DNA from: Hufsiella arboris
Lineage (GTDB): Bacteria; Bacteroidota; Bacteroidia; Sphingobacteriales; Sphingobacteriaceae
Reading direction: 5' to 3'
NCBI RefSeq assembly: GCF_009834875.1
Contig: NZ_WVHT01000001.1
Span: 744,001 to 808,000 of the forward strand
Length of the DNA: 64,000 bases
Below the pieces are notes generated by a model, which saw only the letters and a list, made by a program, of their open reading frames with translations, was not told where the DNA came from and searched no databases. This document shows positions 16,138 through 24,587 of this stretch, piece after piece. A program made the position numbers and the translations under genes. Position 1 is the first letter of the stretch. Every line of letters starts with the position of its first letter.

Positions 16138-17322
16138 TTACCAAACTCTGCATAGCAAGCCCTTTAAATATTCTCCTTCCGGAAATGATGCCCGTACAGG
16201 ATGATCTTCGGGCTGGCAAAGCTGATCGATAAACTGGACTTCTTTACCTGCGTCGAGCGCAGCCCAGGCGAGTATTTGCTTAAACGACGCGATATCTACC
16301 GCCCCCGAACAGGAAAACGTAGCAAGAAGGCCACCCTCATTCAATAATTGCATTCCTAAACGGTTCAGGTCTTTGTAAGCTCTTGAAGCTTTAGTCAGCG
16401 CAGAACGTGAGGGTGCATACTTCGGTGGATCGAGCACGATAACGTCGAACTTTTCACCCTCTTCTTTGAGTTTCCGGAGCTGTTTATTAACGTCCGATTG
16501 TACGGCGATATGTTTGATTGAATCAAGGTCGTTAAGCAAAACGTTTTGCTTTAAAGTCTCGATTGCCAAAGCGGAACTATCGACGCTCATCACTTCGCTG
16601 GCGTTATTTTTCAGGGCGTTCAGTGTAAATCCGCCGGAATAGCAGAAACAGTCAAGCACTCGTTTTCCAACAGCGTGCCCGGCAACGATGCGCCTGTTGT
16701 CTCGCTGATCGCAGTAAAATCCTGATTTCTGCCCTTCTGAAATATTCACGTTATAGGAGACGCCGTTTTCTTTAACCGTTACAAACTCGGGCGGATTAAT
16801 GCCTGATAACTTTCCATGCGATGCTTCAAGACCTTCGTGGCTGCGTGCAGATGCGTCACTCTTGTCGAATATACCTTTCGGTTTAACAAGCTTGTTTAGT
16901 TCATCAAGCAATATATCTTTCACCTTTTCTATCCCGGAGGTTAATATCTGAACAGATAAAAAATCGGCATACTGGTCGACTATCAGGCCGGGCAAATAAT
17001 CGGCCTCACTAAAGATAAGCCGACATGTATCGGTTGAATCATTTAATAGCTCTCTTCGTGAATTAATCGACTTCCTGATCCGGTTTCGCCACCATTCATC
17101 ATTAATTTCCTGTTCGGGGTTCCATTCCAGCAAACGTACCGCCACCCTGGATTGCGAGTTATAAAAGCCATAGGCCAGGAACTCGCCGGAATTATCAGTA
17201 ACGCTAACGAGGTCGCCATTTTCAGGCCGGCCTTTTACGTTTTCAATAGCACCCGAAAATACCCATGGATGTAATTGGCGAACAGCCTTTTCCTTTCCCT
17301 TTCTTAAACGAACAGTAAACAT
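16138..17322 (-). CDS. Class I rRNA large-subunit methyltransferase, RlmI-like
   Basis: 394 residues from ATG 17322 (an upstream in-frame start is inside the promoter element). An N-terminal PUA domain (VRLRKGKEKAVRQLHPWVFS) is followed by a central RlmI-like linker and a Rossmann methyltransferase domain with motif I VLDCFCYSGGFTLNAL and motif IV VLDPPKYAPS. E. coli RlmI makes m5C1962 in 23S rRNA; the same target is inferred. Divergent from csaA. Confidence 0.88.
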   Translation of the reverse strand: MFTVRLRKGKEKAVRQLHPWVFSGAIENVKGRPENGDLVSVTDNSGEFLAYGFYNSQSRVAVRLLEWNPEQEINDEWWRNRIRKSINSRRELLNDSTDTCRLIFSEADYLPGLIVDQYADFLSVQILTSGIEKVKDILLDELNKLVKPKGIFDKSDASARSHEGLEASHGKLSGINPPEFVTVKENGVSYNVNISEGQKSGFYCDQRDNRRIVAGHAVGKRVLDCFCYSGGFTLNALKNNASEVMSVDSSALAIETLKQNVLLNDLDSIKHIAVQSDVNKQLRKLKEEGEKFDVIVLDPPKYAPSRSALTKASRAYKDLNRLGMQLLNEGGLLATFSCSGAVDIASFKQILAWAALDAGKEVQFIDQLCQPEDHPVRASFPEGEYLKGLLCRVW

Positions 17323-17326
17323 CTGG

Positions 17327-17334
17327 CAAAAATA
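17327..17334 (-). promoter_or_regulatory. -7 promoter element of the RlmI-like gene
   Basis: TATTTTTG on the minus strand matches TAnnTTTG and ends 4 bp before the ATG at 17322, so the message would be nearly leaderless. No convincing -33 TTTG is seen. Confidence 0.45.
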
Positions 17335-17392
17335 CACTTTTTAAAAGCGTGACATTTTTGAAATTTGACTTTTAAATTTTGATTTTTGACGC

Positions 17393-17728
17393 ATGGATCA
17401 AATCAGCTGGAGCGATTTTGAAAAAGTCGAATTAAGGGTGGGCACCATTCTTGAAGCGCTCGAATATCCTGAAGCAAGGAAGCCCGCTTTCAAAATTAAA
17501 GCCGACTTCGGCGACTTTGGCATTAAGTGGAGCAGCGCCCAAATCACTAAACATTATACAACGCACGAACTGATCGGACGGCAGATAATTGGAGTTATCA
17601 ACTTTCCTCAAAAACAGATCGGCAAATTTATGTCTGAGTTTCTTGTTACAGGTTTCGCTGATGAAAACGGCGACATTATTCTTTCATCAATTGATAAAGC
17701 TGTTCCTAACGGCTCAAAACTAATTTAG
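17393..17728 (+). CDS. csaA: tRNA-binding protein CsaA
   Basis: 111 residues forming one EMAP-II/Arc1p-type tRNA-binding OB fold: MDQISWSDFEKVELRVGTIL, RKPAFKIKADFG, SSAQIT and GVINFPQKQIGKFMSEFLVTGF are hallmarks of CsaA. The protein dimerises and binds tRNA and has been described as a secretion-related chaperone in Bacillus. tadA starts 4 bp later on the same strand, pairing two tRNA-related genes. Confidence 0.92.
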   Translation: MDQISWSDFEKVELRVGTILEALEYPEARKPAFKIKADFGDFGIKWSSAQITKHYTTHELIGRQIIGVINFPQKQIGKFMSEFLVTGFADENGDIILSSIDKAVPNGSKLI

Positions 17729-17731
17729 AAG

Positions 17732-18208
17732 ATGAGATACGTAACTTTTAGCGACGAGCCAACAATTACACCCGATGAGTTTTTCATGAATGAAGCGCTT
17801 AAGGAGGCCAAGCTCGCTCTGGAGGCTGATGAAGTTCCTATCGGTGCGGTAGTTGTTTGCAGGGGAAAAATAATCGGTCGGGGACATAACTTAACAGAAC
17901 GACTCAATGATGTTACAGCACATGCCGAAATGCAGGCCTTTACTGCAGCGGCTAATTTCCTTGGCGGAAAGTATTTAAAAGATTGCACTTTATATGTATC
18001 GGTAGAGCCTTGTGTAATGTGTGCCGGAGCCTCATACTGGACTCAAATAAGCCGGATCGTTTTCGGTGCTTACGACCCTCACCGGGGTTTTATGAGGGTA
18101 AACCAGCGTATCACGCATCCAAAAACTGAGATTGTGGGAGGCATTAAGGAAAATGAATGCAGTATGATGGTGAAGGAGTTCTTTTTACGTAAGCGCAACA
18201 AAACTTAA
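17732..18208 (+). CDS. tadA: tRNA-specific adenosine deaminase TadA
   Basis: 158 residues of the cytidine-deaminase fold. The zinc site is complete: HAE (about residues 64-66 of the AHAEMQA motif) and PCVMC in VSVEPCVMCAGA. TadA converts A34 to inosine in tRNA-Arg(ACG). Length and the EALKEAKLALEADEVPIGAV N-terminal segment are standard. It sits 4 bp behind csaA. Confidence 0.93.
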   Translation: MRYVTFSDEPTITPDEFFMNEALKEAKLALEADEVPIGAVVVCRGKIIGRGHNLTERLNDVTAHAEMQAFTAAANFLGGKYLKDCTLYVSVEPCVMCAGASYWTQISRIVFGAYDPHRGFMRVNQRITHPKTEIVGGIKENECSMMVKEFFLRKRNKT

Positions 18209-18243
18209 TGCAAACAGTCGAACAATTTTTTAGCCTAAGCCGT

Positions 18244-18251
18244 TATATTTG
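18244..18251 (+). promoter_or_regulatory. -7 promoter element of the superoxide dismutase gene
   Basis: TATATTTG, a perfect TAnnTTTG, 40 bp before the ATG. The -33 region is T-rich but lacks a clear TTTG. Confidence 0.6.
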
Positions 18252-18291
18252 CGTTGAATCAAAACTTAATTTTCACTTAAATTTATAAATC

Positions 18292-18903
18292 ATGGCATTC
18301 GTATTACCTGCGTTACCATACGCAACAGACGCACTTGAACCGCATATCGATAAACAAACTATGGAGATCCACCACGGAAAGCATCACCAGGCTTATGTGG
18401 ATAATCTGAACAAAGCGATTGCGGGAACAGACGCTGAAAAACTATCGATCGAGGAAATTGTCAAAAATATTTCCAAGTATCCGGCGGCGGTTCGCAATAA
18501 CGGTGGCGGCCATTTTAATCACAGCCTTTTCTGGACAATTCTTGGTCCGCACAAAGGTGGTGAACCATCAGGAGAATTGTCTTCGGCAATCAATTCAGCG
18601 TTCGGATCGTTTGACGAGTTAAAGAAAAAAATGTCAGAAGCCGGAGCAACGCGCTTTGGATCAGGCTGGGCGTGGTTGACTGTTGGCGCTGACGGAAAAT
18701 TACAGGTTTCATCAACTCCCAACCAGGATAATCCGTTAATGGATATTGCAGAAGTTAAGGGAACTCCAATCCTGGGAATCGACGTATGGGAGCACGCTTA
18801 TTACTTAAAATATCAAAACAAGCGCCCTGATTATTTAGCAGCGATCTGGAATGTTATCAACTGGGATGAAGTAGCTAACCGTTACTCAAAAGCTAAAAAG
18901 TAA
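18292..18903 (+). CDS. Superoxide dismutase, Fe/Mn family
   Basis: 203 residues with both SOD domains. Metal ligands are visible: H27 ([10 protein letters not shown]), the NHSLFW histidine, and the Asp and His of [19 protein letters not shown]. It dismutates superoxide in the cytoplasm. Iron versus manganese cannot be decided safely from sequence. An OxyR-type regulator gene lies 230 bp downstream on the other strand. Confidence 0.95.
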   Translation: MAFVLPALPYATDALEPHIDKQTMEIHHGKHHQAYVDNLNKAIAGTDAEKLSIEEIVKNISKYPAAVRNNGGGHFNHSLFWTILGPHKGGEPSGELSSAINSAFGSFDELKKKMSEAGATRFGSGWAWLTVGADGKLQVSSTPNQDNPLMDIAEVKGTPILGIDVWEHAYYLKYQNKRPDYLAAIWNVINWDEVANRYSKAKK

Positions 18904-18926
18904 GAGGCATTAAAACCTTTTAATTG

Positions 18927-18957
18927 AAAGTAGTGTATTTACGTACACTACTTTTTT
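18927..18957 (+). terminator. Intrinsic terminator of the sod gene
   Basis: Perfect 11-bp stem AAAGTAGTGTA / TACACTACTTT, 6-nt loop, followed by TTTTTT. It ends 5 bp before the small lipoprotein gene. Confidence 0.85.
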
Positions 18958-18962
18958 ATTTT

Positions 18963-19139
18963 ATGACAAAATTAAAAACCTCCTACCTGATAGCCCTTTT
19001 TGCTGCTATCAGTTTCCTAAGCAGCTGCGAACTTGCCAAAGGCCTTTTCAAAGCCGGATACTACGTTGGTATCATCGTCGTTGTGGTAATTTTGATCGTG
19101 ATCTTTTGGATTGTATCCGCTTTCAGAAAAAAAGGTTAA
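18963..19139 (+). CDS. Small lipoprotein with one membrane helix
   Basis: 58 residues from ATG 18963; an in-frame upstream start would run through the sod terminator hairpin. A lipoprotein signal ends in FLSSC (lipid Cys near residue 22). A short polar stretch and a strong membrane helix (VGIIVVVVILIVIFWIV) with a basic tail follow. Similar short proteins occur in Sphingobacteriaceae; function is unknown. Because the ATG follows the terminator directly, expression may depend on read-through. The last 4 bp overlap the convergent oxyR stop. Confidence 0.65.
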   Translation: MTKLKTSYLIALFAAISFLSSCELAKGLFKAGYYVGIIVVVVILIVIFWIVSAFRKKG

Positions 19140-20077
19140 CGATAGATTTCCATCACTTCTTTTTTCTTTGTGCTGCGCATTTGCTTTGGAATAATCGATA
19201 AGATTTCATCCTGAAATGCTTTTATAGCCGATTGTTTCAAGAAATTGCGATGAGTTATAATACTAATCTCTCTTACCGGTTCAGGATTTTTAAAATACCT
19301 GACCCGGTCCAGTTGCCTGGATGAAAAATCGGCCAGGCTTAGCTCCGGAAGGATTGTTATACCCTGGTTAAGATCGACCATCCGCTTCAGCGTTTCAATG
19401 CTGCCGGTGTTATATTCAAAATTGCGTTCCTCGTTAACAGTTCGTTTTAAATTGCACATGTTCATCACCTGGTTCCGCATGCAGTGTCCTTCGTTAAGCA
19501 ACCACAATTCTGCGGGATCAATATCTTCAGCAACAATGGATTTCTTTTTTAAATGAGGGCTTCCTTTACACAAATAGGCTACAAAATTTTCGTAAAACAA
19601 AGGTGTCTCTGATAGTGAAGATTCTTCGAGCGGAGTTGACAGTACGCCGCAATTAAGTAAGCCGGTTTTGAGCTGCTGAACGATCTGTTCGGTTGTCAGC
19701 TCCCACACCTGTAGCTTAAGTTCCGGATATTTGTTAGTAAATACAGGTATTAGCTTCGGCAACAGATACGGGGCAATTGTGGGTATAATCCCGACTTTTA
19801 ATTCGCCTTTTATTTCACCTTTTTGGATACTGATAAGCTCTTTTAATTTTGCGCTTTCAGCAAGTATGTTTTTTGCCTGTTCGATTATCTGAATGCCTAT
19901 TTCTGTTGGTGTAACGGGTTGCCTGCTTCTGTCGAAAAGTTTTGCCCCTAATGTTTCTTCCAATTTCTGGATCTGCATACTTAAGGTGGGCTGTGTGACA
20001 AAACATTTTTCGGCAGCCAGTACAAAACTTCTGTAAAGGTCAACTGCTACAATGTACTCTAACTGAACAAGTGTCAT
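19136..20077 (-). CDS. oxyR: Hydrogen-peroxide-sensing LysR regulator OxyR
   Basis: 313 residues from ATG 20077. The N-terminal LysR winged helix (LVQLEYIVAVDLYRSFVLAA; TQPTLSMQIQKLEETLGAKL) precedes a LysR substrate domain containing GHCMRNQVMNMC. With this start the two cysteines are residues 199 and 208, the same numbers as the redox pair of E. coli OxyR, which form a disulfide on peroxide exposure. This supports both function and start. It probably controls catalase, peroxidase and related genes elsewhere; the sod gene nearby is convergent. Confidence 0.93.
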   Translation of the reverse strand: MTLVQLEYIVAVDLYRSFVLAAEKCFVTQPTLSMQIQKLEETLGAKLFDRSRQPVTPTEIGIQIIEQAKNILAESAKLKELISIQKGEIKGELKVGIIPTIAPYLLPKLIPVFTNKYPELKLQVWELTTEQIVQQLKTGLLNCGVLSTPLEESSLSETPLFYENFVAYLCKGSPHLKKKSIVAEDIDPAELWLLNEGHCMRNQVMNMCNLKRTVNEERNFEYNTGSIETLKRMVDLNQGITILPELSLADFSSRQLDRVRYFKNPEPVREISIITHRNFLKQSAIKAFQDEILSIIPKQMRSTKKKEVMEIYR

Positions 20078-20095
20078 ATATAAAATATTGATAAG

Positions 20096-20103
20096 CAAAT
20101 ATA
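20096..20103 (-). promoter_or_regulatory. -7 promoter element of oxyR
   Basis: TATATTTG on the minus strand, 18 bp before the ATG at 20077. It overlaps the alternative upstream start, which argues against that start. Confidence 0.6.
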
Positions 20104-20198
20104 ATAAATATTGATTTCTTCTATATCGCTTAAAAGCGATGCTTGCTGTTGACAGTTAGTTTTTGACGCAATGTAATTGCAGTTTGATTTTTGTGTAA

Positions 20199-20241
20199 AA
20201 TGAAACGAGCTTGTCGCGTTATGTGACAAGCTCGTTTCATT
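20199..20241 (-). terminator. Intrinsic terminator of glmS
   Basis: A perfect 17-bp stem (AATGAAACGAGCTTGTC at 20199-20215, complement at 20225-20241) with a 9-nt loop, 15 bp after the glmS stop, followed by TTTTACA on the minus strand. Confidence 0.85.
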
Positions 20242-20255
20242 ATTTTAACTAAAGT

Positions 20256-22094
20256 TTATTCTACTGTTACTGATTTAGCAAGATTGCGGGGCTGATCGAC
20301 ATTACAACCCCTCATAACAGCGATGTGATATGATAATAGCTGTAACGGAATAGTCGCGATTAATGGAAGAAAGGCTTCGTTAGTATCAGGTATTTCGATG
20401 CTGTAATCTACCATGTTTTTAACGGTAATATCGCCTTCGGTAACAATTGCAATAACCACTCCCTTTCTGGCTTTTACTTCCTGGATGTTGCTGATAACTT
20501 TTTCATAAGAAGAGTTTTTAGTAGCGATAAAAATTACCGGCATTTCTTCGTCAATTAAAGCTATTGGCCCGTGTTTCATTTCTGCTGCGGGATATCCTTC
20601 TGCGTGGATGTATGAAATTTCTTTAAGTTTTAACGCGCCTTCTAACGCTACCGGGAAACCACTCCCCCGACCCAGAAACAGGCAGTTACGTGAATCGATA
20701 AAATGCTCAGCGATCTTTTTTATCAGCTCATTTGATTTAAGGGCCGTTTCAACCAGCGATGGAATTGTCTCCAGTTCGGTGAGATAGGTTATTAACTGTG
20801 ACTCGGTAATTTTGCCACGCTGCTGCGCTACATAAAACGCAAATAAAGTGAGAGCTGTTACCTGTGCTGTAAATGCTTTAGTTGACGCAACGCCAATTTC
20901 CGGTCCTGCGTGGGTATAAATACCGGCATGCGAAATTCGTGGAATCGACGAGCCAACGACATTGCAAATCCCAAAAATAGTCGCACCTTTTTCCTTTGCA
21001 AGTTCTATGGCGGCCATTGTATCGGCTGTTTCGCCTGATTGAGAAATGGCTATAACAATATCTTTTTCTGATATGATCGGGTTGCGATATCTGAATTCGG
21101 AAGCATATTCGACTTCAACAGGTATACGGGCGTATTCTTCGATAAGGTATTCGCCTACCAATCCGGCATGCCAGGATGTTCCGCAGGCAACGATGATAAT
21201 CCTGTCTACATTTTTGAGCTTCTCAACATATTCTTTCACGCCGCCCAATTGGACCTTTCCTTCGTTTGGATAGATCCTACCTCTCATGCAATCATAAATT
21301 GACCGCGGTTGCTCGAAGATTTCCTTGAGCATGAAATGATCGAAACCGCCTTTTTCAAGCATCTCGAGCTTTAATTCGAGTTCCTGAATATAAGGCGAAT
21401 GAACTACGTTGTCGATAGTCTTAATAAGCAGTTCGTCACGTTTTAAAAACGCAATTTCTTTGTCTTTAAGATATATTACATTTTTCGTGTATTCAACAAT
21501 AGGAGAAGCATCTGAAGCGATGAAATACTCGCCGTCGCCGACACCAATAACCATCGGACTTCCTTTTCTGGCTGCGATAAGCTGGTCAGGGTGATCTTCG
21601 CTCATGACAACGATGGCATAGGCGCCAATAACTTCATTAAGTGACAAACGAACAGCTTCCAAAAGATCTACTTGCTCTTGTTGTTGAATCTCTTCGATCA
21701 GGTGTATCAAAACTTCCGTGTCAGTGTCGCTGTTAAAATGATGCCCTCTTGAGATGAGTTCCTCCTTGAGCGTGGCATAGTTTTCAATGATGCCGTTATG
21801 GATTATCGCGAGTTTTCCATCGCCTGAAGTGTGAGGGTGAGAATTTCTGTCTGAAGGCGCGCCATGGGTTGCCCAGCGGGTATGCCCCATTCCGATTGCG
21901 CCTTTTATGTTCTTTCCGTCAGAAAAATTTTCAAGGTCACTTACTTTGCCAGCTTTTTTGTAAATATTTAACTGATCCTGATTAATTAAAGCAACGCCGG
22001 CACTGTCATATCCACGATATTCCAGTCGGTGCAGGCCTTTAATGATAACTTCCCAGGCATTACGCTGCCCGATGTAGCCAACAATTCCACACAT
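20256..22094 (-). CDS. glmS: Glucosamine-6-phosphate synthase (isomerizing)
   Basis: 612 residues, standard length. The N-terminal Ntn-hydrolase glutaminase domain starts MCGIVGYIGQR, with Cys2 (residue 1 after Met removal) as nucleophile. Two SIS sugar-isomerase domains follow (ACGTSWHAGLV near 305; GRGSGFPVALEGALKLKEIS near 475), and the end DQPRNLAKSVTVE is typical. It makes glucosamine-6-phosphate from fructose-6-phosphate and glutamine for peptidoglycan and LPS. No glmS ribozyme is apparent upstream. NagA, encoded at 57 kb, opposes this flux. Confidence 0.97.
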   Translation of the reverse strand: MCGIVGYIGQRNAWEVIIKGLHRLEYRGYDSAGVALINQDQLNIYKKAGKVSDLENFSDGKNIKGAIGMGHTRWATHGAPSDRNSHPHTSGDGKLAIIHNGIIENYATLKEELISRGHHFNSDTDTEVLIHLIEEIQQQEQVDLLEAVRLSLNEVIGAYAIVVMSEDHPDQLIAARKGSPMVIGVGDGEYFIASDASPIVEYTKNVIYLKDKEIAFLKRDELLIKTIDNVVHSPYIQELELKLEMLEKGGFDHFMLKEIFEQPRSIYDCMRGRIYPNEGKVQLGGVKEYVEKLKNVDRIIIVACGTSWHAGLVGEYLIEEYARIPVEVEYASEFRYRNPIISEKDIVIAISQSGETADTMAAIELAKEKGATIFGICNVVGSSIPRISHAGIYTHAGPEIGVASTKAFTAQVTALTLFAFYVAQQRGKITESQLITYLTELETIPSLVETALKSNELIKKIAEHFIDSRNCLFLGRGSGFPVALEGALKLKEISYIHAEGYPAAEMKHGPIALIDEEMPVIFIATKNSSYEKVISNIQEVKARKGVVIAIVTEGDITVKNMVDYSIEIPDTNEAFLPLIATIPLQLLSYHIAVMRGCNVDQPRNLAKSVTVE

Positions 22095-22160
22095 AAATTA
22101 TTAAATTGAATTAAATAAGGTAGTGCGAAACTAAGAATATTTGATGAGGAAAAAGTGAAG

Positions 22161-22195
22161 AACTTATACCAGCTTAGTTAAGCTTGGTATAAGTT
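22161..22195 (-). terminator. Hairpin overlapping the DUF4270 stop codon
   Basis: Arms AACTTATACCAGCTTA (22161-22176) and TAAGCTTGGTATAAGTT (22179-22195) pair with one bulged base. The stem covers the last six codons and the stop of the DUF4270 gene. A T-rich stretch follows only after about 5 nt on the minus strand, so it could be a weak terminator or a 3'-end stabiliser. Confidence 0.5.
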
Positions 22196-23607
22196 AATAC
22201 TAGTTTGATTTTATAGTTTCCGGTATTGCCGCCGATCACTGATCTGCCGGCAGTTGTAACTGGTGAGAATAAATCATTTGTGAAACCCTGTGCCCGTTGA
22301 TAATTGTATTTAACAGGCGCCAGGTAAGAATTATACTGCGTTAATTTGCCATCGAGTAAATCCTGGATGTAAGAAGTAATGACAAAAACATATCTCTTTT
22401 TACTTGAATCATAGAAACCGCCGTATGCACCATCAGGGAGAAGTCGACCCGGTGTTGCCGTATTAGTTTGTCCGGCATTGTTATCAGGAATTGGCTGGCG
22501 TTGTTCAGCAATGTCTGATCGGTAAAATCCTAAACGCAATGCAGGCGGAAGATCTGTATTGACATCGCCATCAATAGAAACGACAAGTTCTGCTTTATTA
22601 ATATTAAATGAACCTAATTCCTTTAACTTGTTGAGATAAGGAAAAATTACACGTGTCCGAAGGCCTGCCAGAGGTTGCGTATAAACCGTATTGAATAGTT
22701 GGTTTGGCGCGCTTAGCTGGGCTTGAACCGGTGTTCCAGTATAATCGTGTTTTATATTCGCAGCAGTTCCGGTGCTGCTAAGGTTAAACGAAACAACATT
22801 GGTGTCTATAGTCGACCCGTTTACATTTCTGTAATATAATACCAGGCGGGAACTGTCTGCATTAAACTGCACGATGCCGCCCCTCCCTCCTATCTGTGAC
22901 TTATCAAGGTTCAGATATAAACCTTTAAAATATTTAGAGAAAGCTGTGCCGTCTTTAAAATTCGAGCTGGCGGCGTTAAAAAAATCAGAGGTGATAAAAG
23001 ACGAGCTTACCGGGATGCGGAGTTGCGGCGCAGATTTAATCGTCGTGTCCGCTTTTCCATCTCTGATCTGATTTACAAGAATACTGTCACGTATGGCGAA
23101 CTTTTTAACCTTTTTTCCACCAACGGAACCAGCCTCGTAAGCCCATGTTTTTGTATTATAGTAACCTCCATTAAAAGTTTCCTGCAAGCGGTGGACGTTT
23201 AATGAATAAGTTGAACTGACAGAGTCGCCATAAAATTCATCTCCATAACGCATCACTAAAACCGCAGAATCAAGAAGCGGTTTATTTCCGAATGAAACAG
23301 ACGAGCTGTCGGATGGAAAAAGCAGGCGGAAGGCAAGCGACGACTCAGTTTTCCCCATAATAGGATCATCCTGGTAACCAAAAGGATGTTGAGGGACGGG
23401 ATAAGTTTGCGCACTAGTGTTGATTGCAGTTGTTAAGGTTGAATCATCCCTCACGGTACTTGCTCTGACAGTTATAGTATCAGTACTGCTTGCATCAATT
23501 TGATTTGCCGGATCAACGTCCAGGCCAATTTCATCAGGGCTCTTGCACGCATTTAAAAGAAAAAGACTTATCAACAGAGTTAATAAGTCTATTTTGATGT
23601 ATCTCAT
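22174..23607 (-). CDS. DUF4270 outer-surface lipoprotein
   Basis: 477 residues with a lipoprotein signal (LLISLFLLNAC, Cys about 21). The mature protein is beta-rich and matches the DUF4270 pattern: EIGLDVDP just after the anchor, repeated FPYL and DSAVLVMRYGD strands, and a C-terminal KIKLVLTYTKLN strand. DUF4270 is confined to Bacteroidota and of unknown function, possibly surface display or adhesion. It sits between the GT5 homologue (12 bp upstream) and glmS, an order I recall from related genomes. Confidence 0.85.
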   Translation of the reverse strand: MRYIKIDLLTLLISLFLLNACKSPDEIGLDVDPANQIDASSTDTITVRASTVRDDSTLTTAINTSAQTYPVPQHPFGYQDDPIMGKTESSLAFRLLFPSDSSSVSFGNKPLLDSAVLVMRYGDEFYGDSVSSTYSLNVHRLQETFNGGYYNTKTWAYEAGSVGGKKVKKFAIRDSILVNQIRDGKADTTIKSAPQLRIPVSSSFITSDFFNAASSNFKDGTAFSKYFKGLYLNLDKSQIGGRGGIVQFNADSSRLVLYYRNVNGSTIDTNVVSFNLSSTGTAANIKHDYTGTPVQAQLSAPNQLFNTVYTQPLAGLRTRVIFPYLNKLKELGSFNINKAELVVSIDGDVNTDLPPALRLGFYRSDIAEQRQPIPDNNAGQTNTATPGRLLPDGAYGGFYDSSKKRYVFVITSYIQDLLDGKLTQYNSYLAPVKYNYQRAQGFTNDLFSPVTTAGRSVIGGNTGNYKIKLVLTYTKLN

Positions 23608-23619
23608 GTATATTCCTTA

Positions 23620-24444
23620 TTAAGCTAAAGAAACGATTTCTTCGTTTGCAATTTCTTCGTAAAGGTTGTAATAATTTTCGAAATCTGAAGTAGAATCATA
23701 TTCTAAAACCTGCTTGTTGGCTTTTTTAACATAATTTAACACATCTTTATCGATGGTCGCGCTGCCATAAACAACAGCATCAGCTAAGTTAATTGCGCCA
23801 AAATGCAAGGCATTGCAGGTAGCCGGTTTGAATACCTCCGTGTCACTTTCGTTAACACCATTTAATGTAGCTTTTTCTGCAAACCGATCGTTTAGTTTTT
23901 CTGTAAAACAGTCATCATAAATCGAGTAAACAACTTTAGAATTTTTGAATGTCGGATCGTCTTTGTACGTCGTTTTAAGGTACGTAGGCACCAATGCGGT
24001 CATCCAGCCATGGCAATGTACTACGTCTGGAGCCCAACCTAATTTTTTAACCGTTTCTAATGCTCCTTTGCAAAAGAAAATCATGCGCTCATCATTATCC
24101 TCATAAAACTTCTCACTTCCATCTCTAAACACATGCTTGCGCTGAAAATACTCCTCGTTATCCAGGAAATAAACCTGCATACGAGCCGAAGGGATTGATG
24201 CTACTTTGATAATCAAAGGATTATCATTGTCATCAATAATAATATTCATCCCCGATAAACGGATAACTTCATGAAGGCGGTTCCTTCGTTCGTTTATGTT
24301 TCCGAAGCGTGGCATCAGGATACGGATTTCGTAACCCTTGTCCTGCATAGCCTGCGGAAGCTGACGGGTGATTTCTGAAATTTTGGAAAGTTCGAGGAAA
24401 GGCGACATCTCGTGGGTAATAAACAATAACTTCGTTTTAGCCAT
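23620..24444 (-). CDS. GT5-type glycogen/starch synthase homologue, catalytic half only
   Basis: 274 residues from ATG 24444; upstream in-frame starts lie beyond the promoter. It resembles only the N-terminal (GT5) half of GlgA: LLFITHEMSPF at the start, then VHCHGWMTALVPTYL and KVVYSIYDDCF. The C-terminal GT1 half is absent, and the ADP-glucose-binding KxGGL motif is replaced by LSKIS. True glycogen synthases are about 480 residues. It is therefore probably not an active glycogen synthase despite the usual annotation. Divergent from panC and followed by DUF4270. Confidence 0.8.
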   Translation of the reverse strand: MAKTKLLFITHEMSPFLELSKISEITRQLPQAMQDKGYEIRILMPRFGNINERRNRLHEVIRLSGMNIIIDDNDNPLIIKVASIPSARMQVYFLDNEEYFQRKHVFRDGSEKFYEDNDERMIFFCKGALETVKKLGWAPDVVHCHGWMTALVPTYLKTTYKDDPTFKNSKVVYSIYDDCFTEKLNDRFAEKATLNGVNESDTEVFKPATCNALHFGAINLADAVVYGSATIDKDVLNYVKKANKQVLEYDSTSDFENYYNLYEEIANEEIVSLA

Positions 24445-24485
24445 CTCCAATATTGATTTTTTGTTAAGAATAGAATTTCGGACTG

Positions 24486-24493
24486 CAAATATA
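24486..24493 (-). promoter_or_regulatory. -7 promoter element of the GT5 homologue
   Basis: TATATTTG on the minus strand, 41 bp before ATG 24444. It would drive the GT5-homologue/DUF4270 transcript and lies in the region shared with panC. Confidence 0.6.
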
Positions 24494-24587
24494 CGCATTA
24501 TCTTATGATATATCAACCATTTACGAAATAGCTCTTGTAATTTTTTAAGCAAATACTCACCTTTACCGGCTTTATAAAATTTAAATT

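Noticed and set aside
22095-22173. glmS riboswitch/ribozyme
   Set aside because: The region upstream of glmS is too short and is AT-rich without the conserved ribozyme core; that element is typical of Firmicutes.
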